Positions 57,001 to 64,000 of a DNA stretch of 64,000 nucleotides are shown piece by piece. A program made the translations under genes and the position numbers. Each line of letters starts with the position of its first letter. Positions within the stretch are counted from its first letter, which is position 1. The notes below the pieces were generated by a model, which was given only the letters and a program-made list of their open reading frames with translations, made no database searches and was not told where the DNA came from. Origin of the DNA: Mytilus edulis (lineage: Eukaryota > Mollusca > Bivalvia > Mytilida > Mytilidae); the NCBI RefSeq assembly GCF_963676685.1, contig NC_092356.1:50402676-50466675 (forward strand), in the 5' to 3' direction.

Positions 57001-57807
57001 CAAAATTGAGTGGTTTGATTGGTTGGTTGTTTTTGCCCATGTTTTGAAATTTTTCTAAATTGGATGAATTCTTACAAATACAAGCTGTGGCACTTAAGTT
57101 TTGAGGTAAAATAAATATCAAGGTCAATAATTGTTCAAACTTCATTGATGACATTTGTTGTTGATGTTTGAATTATAATTTGTTATTGACAAATATTTCA
57201 AACAAATTAAAACCTTCGATGAGCTTTTCACTGGTTATATGAAAATATATACAGTATTGACAAAATTTAAGCATGTAATAAATAATAAACAAAATATAGC
57301 ACAACACTTATAAGTAAATGAAAAAGACAAAATAAAAAAATTTGCTTATTAATCATTTACTGATATTTAATTTTAAAAACGATCTATAAATTGAATTGCA
57401 ATAACTAGAAAGTATCATGAGCACTATATATACTAATAATCTCCCAATCTGGCTATTACATACATATTCAGACAGTACACTGCATGAAAAATTAAGAGTC
57501 AAAAGTATCATTTTATTTTAACAGAAATAAGCAATTTATTTTAAAACCCAGTACTAAACATCAAAATAGAATAAGATTTGAAGAAAAAGTCACTTAAATT
57601 CTTATTTTTTTTGTAACGTCAGATATAGTTTTTACTTTGATCTTTACAAATTATACTTGCAGAGAAATATGTTCAGTCAAGAATTAAAATGTTATTTTCC
57701 TTTACTATTTCTACCATTACTGGTTATGATTCTTAACTTGGTCATATTTTTTGCCATTGGTGAATAAAGGGAAATAAAATCAATGCTTATCTAAATGTTC
57801 ATCAGAT
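57001..57807. other. 3' flank of the - strand gene
   Basis: AT-rich. A possible - strand AATAAA lies at ~57.53 kb, but no clear gene end can be fixed. Confidence 0.35.
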
Positions 57808-57840
57808 AGATAAATATAGATCTGGAGGAGATGGGGCTGA
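57808..57840. repeat. inverted copy of a coding segment from 58097-58128
   Basis: 'tagatctggaggagatgggg' plus 'ctga' and its left neighbours ('catcagatagataaata') are the reverse complement of 58097-58136 with one indel and one or two substitutions. The coding original specifies QLDNIDLEEMGL. The arms are ~260 nt apart and span the stop codon at 58047. Confidence 0.85.
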
Positions 57841-58046
57841 TAAAAAAATAACATAATCAACCAAGAATTCATCCAAAAAATAACAAAAAGCAAACTGAAA
57901 AACAAAACACAATATACAGCTTTGCATTTCTCTATATTTTAAGCGGCTGTAATAAAGATGTTAACAAAGTTTCTTTTTTTTAACACTTCTTTTTCTCTTC
58001 CATTACTTTTCTATCACTTCCCTTTGGAAAAAGTAGAAAGCCTCTC

Positions 58047-60171
58047 CTAGCAAAACTGGTACGGCACGATTATCGAGATAATAAGAGTGGAACTTCTCAG
58101 CCCCATCTCCTCCAGATCTATATTATCTAGCTGATGATTTAACGCTTTCCAATCAACCTGTATAGCAGGGTAAAAATCCTTCAGAAACTGCATATACTTA
58201 GGTGTAGGAAATGGTATCTTGACTCTGATAACATCCATAAGATAAGGATCGTCCATGACACAGTTATCCATAGGAAGGGAAACAGCTTTAGATATTTCTG
58301 TAATATACTCATTCTCCATCAATAAGTAGTCCGATATATTTTACGTATCAGACCTCTATGACTAATTGATCTTACATGAGTTGGATCAACGTCGACTTTT
58401 GATCCACGATCCTTTGACATAAATTTTGGATGAATCAAGACAGTCTTTGTTGGTGGTGCAGGAACGAACAGATTTTTCACAATTTCATCATAGTTAGCCA
58501 CAGATTCTTGAGGTATTTGTTGTTGTCTTGATCGTTTTCTTCTTTTTGTCGGACTGCTACCATCATCTTCAAAGTTATGTTTATCATGTTTCTGATCTAA
58601 AAGAACAATCTTTCTGACTTGTCTTCTGCAATCCATTGGAACATTACCTACTTCTTGAAATGGAATATTTTGTCCTGGAATGCCGGCTCTTGGTACGGAA
58701 TAATCAAGTGGTACACCCATAGGTAGTGGGTGAAAATTTCTATAATCTGGTGGCAATCTAGGCCTCATCGTCATATTCATATGACATCCTATGTTGACTA
58801 GTATTACTCCCTGACATCCTTACGGGCATTCCCATGTTTCCATATGGTGTGTTTTCTGGACTTTGAAATGGTGGTTGACCTTGGTTGATTATGTTATTAT
58901 TGCTATCATACATAGCTATATTCTGAAAATTTCCTTCCCACTGCCCATAGGGATCCTGTACTGGTTGACCAAACATGTTGGGTTGCCATGTGGATGATGG
59001 CTTTGTCCATACATTGCCTGGAGTGGATAGTTTCCATGATAATTAGGTCTAGGATACACTTCCCCATGGTCTACAGAACTACAATAACCATATCGTGAAT
59101 TAGTGACGTGAGTTTCTGCACCATTGGAATGTGGTGCATATGATATGTTTCTACAGAGAGCCATATCTGTCATCAGTCTGGCAGCTGCTATAGCATCCTC
59201 ATCGTGACTATCGACTGGTCGTGGAAAACCTTGGTACTGCCTAGATACTTGTTCTTGGTGTTGATGTAGCACTGGATCTGACTGAATACTAGGTATTATG
59301 TTATCTATAGAATGATCATCATCGTCATCAAGGATTACTATCGTCAGAGTGGGTTTGCCGTGTAAATCTCCTCTCTGAATTTGTTTTCCTACCTTCCTGT
59401 GACATATGATAATCGGCCAGAGTCATCATCTGTTCATCTCCATCTTTTTTCCGTCTTTTACTCTCAACATGATCAGCCTTCTCCTCAGATTTAATTTCAG
59501 TTTCTCCTATTTTCTTACTAAGTTCAGCTATATCTTTAAAACTTCTTTTACTACTCTGTTCATGGCTATGTTTCTCCAGCATCATCATCAGATTCCTCGT
59601 CTTCGAGACATATTGTAATTGCTTTATCAAACACATCCATTACTGTATCATTAGAGGAAGTTGTTATCTTCCTATGTTTTCTTTTCAGGTGTTTAAATAC
59701 AGCTGTCTCTTTCTTTGACACATCGGATGGCGTTTTGGATTCAAGTGTCTCTGCCTTTTGGGGCATTTCTGAAGACTTTTTGGATTCAGGTTTCTCTGCT
59801 CTAGTGGGACAAATCTGGTGATTTTTCATGCAGCTGCATATCTTCCCTAGCAGAGTCATACAAATTCTTTTCCTTTAGCAGCACATCTTTCTTAGGTGAC
59901 TCATCCAGTAATTTTTCTAATAGCTTTACACTTTTTTTTGACACACCCTGAAGACTTTTTTGGTGATGGTTTTTCTGTTTGATCAGATACATCTATTGAC
60001 TTCTTAGGTGTCAACATCTTGGTCTTTGTTAACTTTATGTGACGTGGGGATTCCCTATTTGGCTCTTCTGAAGATTTCTGTGTTAGTAGCCTTTTCTTCC
60101 TCCTTTACAACACTTAAAGACTTTTCAGTCTGAAATATCTCTTCTTTATCTAATTCTTTTGGGACTCTCAC
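58047..60171 (-). pseudogene. terminal coding exon of unrecognised nuclear-type protein, ~8 frameshifts
   Basis: The - strand exon starts after 'caatttgtgcttgcag' (60172) and stays coding-like to TGA at 58047, but the open frame changes near 60.08, 59.935, 59.82, 59.59, 59.35, 58.98, 58.77 and 58.32 kb. At each point the next frame continues at once with similar composition, and no in-frame nonsense codon occurs between shifts. One shift is at an A8 run. The product is Lys/Ser/Glu-rich (SPKKS, TPKKS, ESKKS units), then Tyr/His/Pro/Asn-rich, with a basic cluster TKRRKRSRQQQ that could be a nuclear signal. Two hydrophobic-acidic stretches, ITICLEDEESDDD and TIVILDDDDD, resemble SUMO-interacting motifs. 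The last ~90 residues (PYLMDVIRVKIPFPTPKYMQ) look folded. I do not recognise the family. It may be a recent pseudogene or a real gene with assembly indels. Confidence 0.7.
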
Positions 60172-60237
60172 CTGCAAGCACAAATTGAAAAGTAACTTAA
60201 TATACAGGGGTTCCTCGCATGAATCTAACTTTATAGA
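60172..60237 (-). other. intron with acceptor of the - strand gene
   Basis: 'ttacttttcaatttgtgctt' followed by 'gcag' is a good acceptor on the - strand. The sequence beyond 60238 belongs to a dispersed repeat, which supports intron here. Upstream exons are not visible in the remaining 3.8 kb. Confidence 0.5.
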
Positions 60238-61440
60238 AACTAGAGGCTCTAAAGAGCCTGTGTCGCTCACTATGGTCTATGTGCATAAGTAAACAAAGGA
60301 CACAGATGGATTCATGACAAAATTGTGTTTTGGTGATGGTAATGTGTTTGTAGATATTACTTTACTGAACATTCTTGCTGTTAACAATATATATATCTAT
60401 AATGCACTTTGCCCAGTAGTTAGAGAAAAAAAAAACATTTTGTAAAAATTTACCAAAATTTTATTTGCAGATCTTACTTTGCTGACATAATTGCTGTTTT
60501 AAGTTTATCTCTATCTATAATAATATTCAAGATAATAAACAAAAAACGGCAAAATTTCCTTAAAATTACCAATTCAGGGGCTGCAACCCCAATAGCTGGT
60601 TGTCCTATTCATCTGAAAATTTCAGGGCAGATAGATCTTGACTTGAATAAACAATTTTACCCATGTCAGATTTGCTCTAAATGCTTTGGTTTCAGAGTTA
60701 TAAACCAAAATCTACATTTTACCCCTATAATATTTTTGGCCATGGCGGCCATCTTGGTTAGCTGGCTGGGTCAGCGGACACATTTTTTTAACTAGATACC
60801 CCAATGATGATTGTGGCCAAGTTTGGTTAAATTCGGCCCAGAAGTATAAGAGGAGAAGATTTTTGTAAAAGATTACAAAAGTTTAAGAAAAAATGGTAAA
60901 ATTGACTATAAAAGGACAATAACTCCTTAAAGGGTCAACTGACCATTTTGATCAGGTTGACTTATTTGTAGATCTTACTTTGCTGAACATTATTGCTGTT
61001 CACAGTTTTATCTCTATCTATAAAGTATTCAAGATAATAACCAAAAACGGCAAAATTTCCTTAAAATTACCAATTCAGGAGCAGCAACCCCTCAACCGGT
61101 TGTGACGATTCATCTGAAAATTTCAAGGCAGATAAATTTGACCAACAATATTACCTATGTCAGTTTTGCTCTAAGATGCTTTGGTTTCAGAGTTATAAGC
61201 CAAAATCTACATTTTACCCCCATGTTCTATTTTTAGTCATGGTGGCCATCTTGGTTGGCTTGCAGGGTCATCGGACACATTTTTTTAAAACTAGATACCC
61301 CAATGATGATTATGACCAAGTTTGGTTAAATTTGACCCAGTAGTTTAAGAGGAGAAGATTTTTCGTAAAGCTGGACGACGGCTCAAGTGATGAGAATAGT
61401 TCAGTTGGACTTTCGGGCCAATCGAGCTAAAAAGTTGGCA
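60238..61440 (+). repeat. bivalve dispersed repeat with ~500-bp internal duplication
   Basis: Starts 'agaggctctaaagagcctgt'. The block 'ggcaaaatttccttaaaatt' - 'accaattcagg' - 'ttcatctgaaaatttc' - 'ggtttcagagttataa' - 'ggccatcttggtt' appears at 60.46-60.87 kb and again at 60.96-61.36 kb (offset ~500 bp). It ends with 'gctggacgacggctcaagtg'. I recall this family as common in mussels and other bivalves. Non-coding. Confidence 0.75.
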
Positions 61441-62220
61441 TACGTGACAAAAGCAGAAAAAAACTATAATGCCCCCATCTCATATCAGATGGAAAGAAAA
61501 ACTATCATTAATGTTTTAGTAAATCTGGCTGTTGGTTTTCTCTTTTGAATTGTTCTATTTTTGTCACCCATAACCTTTAATTAGATGACTGTATACGGAC
61601 AATATATAATCTATTGTTGATCACATCCTTATTGTTTGATGAATAGCTATTACTCTGTTTTATATCAGTCAATGTATTGGCATAAACAGTTTAGGAATTC
61701 CTTGATATGGGTGAAATTTATTACATTTTCTGTTTTCTGATGAATCTAGCTTACAAAAATTTTAAACCCCTATACAATCTGCTTTGAAAAGGAGATTGCT
61801 CTCCCAGCTAAATTAAAGGGCATAAAATAGTAAAATCCTGGATGTATGGGAGGTAACTGTTCATATTCACATCAGTTTCAATGAACAAAGCTGTGAAAAA
61901 ATTGAATTGTCTAGTAAATGAATAAATATTGCTTATTCCGTTTTATAATAATTCCTTGTCTGTATGTAGATACTTAAAGACATTGATAAATCAATAAGTG
62001 CTGAGAAGTCATAATAATCCAGGATTTGTCTGTCACTGGTAACAACTCCCAAACGTAGGTAAGCTTGTGTTAAAATTCAAATATAATGGTCAAGGCCATG
62101 TGAAAATTTCCAACATATCTTAGGTTTGTATAAATTATTTCTTAACATTAAAAAAAAGACATTGTGGCATGATTGCCAATGAGACTCTCCACAAATAGAC
62201 CTAAATGACACAGAAAGGAG
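61441..62220. other. non-coding tract with repeat fragment
   Basis: A degenerate - strand piece of the 'ttggcaatcat' mussel repeat lies at ~62.15-62.22 kb. Nothing else recognised. Confidence 0.4.
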
Positions 62221-62789
62221 AAGGTTCACGAAGGGTTAAAATTGGCCCTGATTTTTTTTATGTTTTTTAAATCGGGCCAAACAATTACAAATTTAATACA
62301 GAAATACTTGTGATAATACTAATAAGACAAAAATATTTTTTCTGACACTTTTCTTTACAATTTATGGAGCTATGACCACATCAATAAACATAATTTGTAT
62401 TAAAAGGTCAATTTTGGTAGTTTTTTTCCATAATTTTAATTATTTTTGGCAAAATTAACCTTGGCCGCCATCTACGATCCAAAAAGTTTTTATATGATGA
62501 AATCTATATCAAAATTGGAATCTTTTGATTACAACACATTCTGGATTGTAGGTGGCGGCCAAAGTGTTTCCAAGGCTTTTAGGTCTGAAAAATGCACAAA
62601 ATCATCATATTTTGACAAAATGACCAAAATAGGCTTACTTTGGAGAATATTATATACTCTTATGAAAAGAACTGATATATTTAGCATTTAAACTTTTGAA
62701 ATAGAACCATTTACAAATCAAATTGAGACTTTTTGGTGTTTTATGATAAAATTGATATTTTAGGCCATTTTGTGCCATAAGTGAACCTT
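62221..62789. mobile_element. 570-bp TIR-like element
   Basis: AAGGTTCAC at the left faces GTGAACCTT at the right, and the pairing extends a few bases outward (ggaGaaggttcac / ggaCaaggttcac). The open + strand frame at 62446-62691 inside it has no similarity I recognise. Confidence 0.45.
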
Positions 62790-63123
62790 GTCCTTAACAA
62801 CTATAGGTCACTGTACAGCCTTCATCAATGAGCAAAGCCCTGTACCTGAAGTTGGAACTATGATATTGGCTTTTTTTCTTTTTTTTACACGCAATAATCT
62901 GACAGTCACATTTTAAATTTTCAAAATCATGGGTACAAGTTTTCATCTATTTTTATAGGATGTTATCAGCATTTAATTTTTAGCTGTCAACAAATAGAGT
63001 CCTTAGTGTCACTGTGTGGATTGTTTATAAATTGTAAATGTTTTTCATATACTTTCAAGATTATGTATTTCTTTATATTTTATGCATAAAACAAGTAGGG
63101 GGATAATATTACCAGAAAATAAA
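62790..63123. other. AT-rich non-coding tract
   Basis: Nothing recognised. Confidence 0.35.
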
Positions 63124-63430
63124 ACAAGAATGTGTCCATAGCACATGGATGCCCAACCCAGACTAATCATTTTTTCTTTATCCAATGAAATGTAAAATTA
63201 GGGTCAGAAAACTCTAATTTTGGCATTAAAATAAGAAAGATCATAACATAGGGGAACATGTGTAGTAAGTTTCAAGTTGTTTGGACTCAAAAACACAAAA
63301 TTGTCCATATTTTGAAGTAGAGCCAATAGACTTTTCTATAATGTGGATAATCATATGTGGAAAGATAACAACTAACCAGGTTTTTGCAACAAGACAGACA
63401 CAAAAACAAGGGGCAGGGTCAATCCAGCCC
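63124..63430 (+). repeat. dispersed repeat starting 'caagaatgtgtcc', second copy
   Basis: 'caagaatgtgtccatagcac', 'aaattagggtcag' and 'gggaacatgtgtagtaagtt' match 28505-28650. The GGACG-rich end is replaced by 'gacagacacaaaaacaagg'. Confidence 0.65.
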
Positions 63431-63661
63431 CAGTGAGATCTCAATCTGTTCACCTATTTTCAATCTCAATCAGCTAGACTAATAAAAAATTGAATGACAA
63501 CAAAAAGAAAACTGTGCTAATTATATAAACTTTTTGTTGATATGCATGCATTATTTATGTATATGCAAATATCTAAAAAAAATTAAGGCCGTTAATTGAA
63601 AACTGAAGCCGTTTTACACAAAATATATACCGTTCCCAATTTCCCTGCTTGACTTTTACCT

Positions 63662-63710
63662 GAAACTACTATAACACATGTTATGATAACATATGTGTTA
63701 TAGTAGTCTC
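63662..63710. repeat. 43-bp near-perfect palindrome
   Basis: 'actactataacacatgttat' meets 'ataacatatgtgttatagta' + 'gt' with essentially no loop and one or two mismatches. It may be a collapsed TIR element. Confidence 0.8.
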
Positions 63711-64000
63711 AGCTTTTACATACTAGAAGCCAGATTCTCATTTTATGCAACCCAGCCAAAATTTAATAAATAAAAAAAAATATGTATCTTACAAGACTTG
63801 TGTCGTTATTTGTATGTTTATTGTCTATAAAAGGATCTATATGCTAAAAATACAATATTACAGTTCTAGGAAAACAATAAATGACAATCAAAATAGGTCT
63901 CAAGACAAACAAATATTAAATACTCAGTCTCTCAAGTAAAATATATTTTCTGATGTTGTTTTTAAACAGAGAATTATAGCATTAGTCTAAAAAAAAGAGT
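63711..64000. other. AT-rich non-coding tract
   Basis: No gene or repeat recognised before the window ends. Confidence 0.35.

Noticed and set aside
62446..62691. 81-codon + strand frame
   Set aside because: Lies inside a TIR-bounded element and has no similarity to a transposase or other known protein.

Overview
The window looks like nuclear DNA of a marine bivalve, most likely a mussel of the genus Mytilus. It is AT-rich, gene-poor and full of repeats, with spliced genes and no bacterial-style operons. The assignment rests on short repeat families that I recall as very abundant in mussel DNA and transcripts. Examples are the tract ending in 'gacacattccccatttcc' (four copies: 8.7, 32.2, 35.04 and 35.28 kb), the 'ggcaatcataccacatct' tract (15.1 and 28 kb and others), the 'atgaaaatgaggtcaaggtc' satellite (13 and 28 kb) and the 'ggcaaaatttccttaaaatt' repeat (60.5 and 61 kb). 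No database search was possible, so species is not assigned.

Layout. 0-7 kb: two 3' exons (1460-1540, 2927-3324, + strand) of a host gene ending in a disordered tail with an NYVDL motif, set among transposon relics. 7-23 kb: no convincing host gene; hairpin and TIR elements, a ~150-bp satellite, two decayed LINE fragments (14.4-14.9 and 20.1-20.4 kb, - strand) and a 1.1-kb palindromic element at 20.6-21.8 kb. 23.7-26.6 kb: a higher-order satellite (115+115+115+189 = 534 bp) held between long inverted arms. 23.4-29.5 kb: scattered - strand candidate exons. 29.5-31.7 kb: a ~36-bp minisatellite with an ~807-bp duplicated block. 32.6-35.7 kb: more arrays, one interrupted by a SINE. 37.4-38.0 kb: a foldback repeat split by a 282-bp MITE, with an unoccupied relative at 18.1 kb in the same window.

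38.5-47.9 kb is the most interesting part. It holds an apparently intact non-LTR retrotransposon on the - strand, read 5' to 3' as a separate SGNH-hydrolase-like ORF (46733-45999), an ORF1 with two PHD-like zinc fingers and a coiled coil (45771-43189), and an ORF2 with AP endonuclease, reverse transcriptase and a C-terminal CCHC motif (43162-39578). The first two ORFs probably help make the ribonucleoprotein; ORF2 nicks target DNA and copies the RNA into it. PHD and esterase domains are known from CR1-like elements; here the esterase stands alone. An exactly conserved 30-nt motif recurs in ORF1 and its leader. A truncated relative lies tail-to-tail with it at 38.6-39.0 kb.

48.4-56.1 kb: a 1.86-kb TIR element with a nested MITE, a 168-bp satellite, a ~0.9-kb foldback element and a 153-bp MITE with a clean 6-bp target duplication. 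58.0-60.2 kb: the last coding exon (- strand) of an unrecognised Lys/Ser-rich, probably nuclear protein with two SUMO-interacting-motif-like segments, broken by about eight frameshifts without nonsense codons. 60.2-64 kb: dispersed bivalve repeats only. Most of the window is therefore mobile and tandem DNA, with two partial host genes near its ends.
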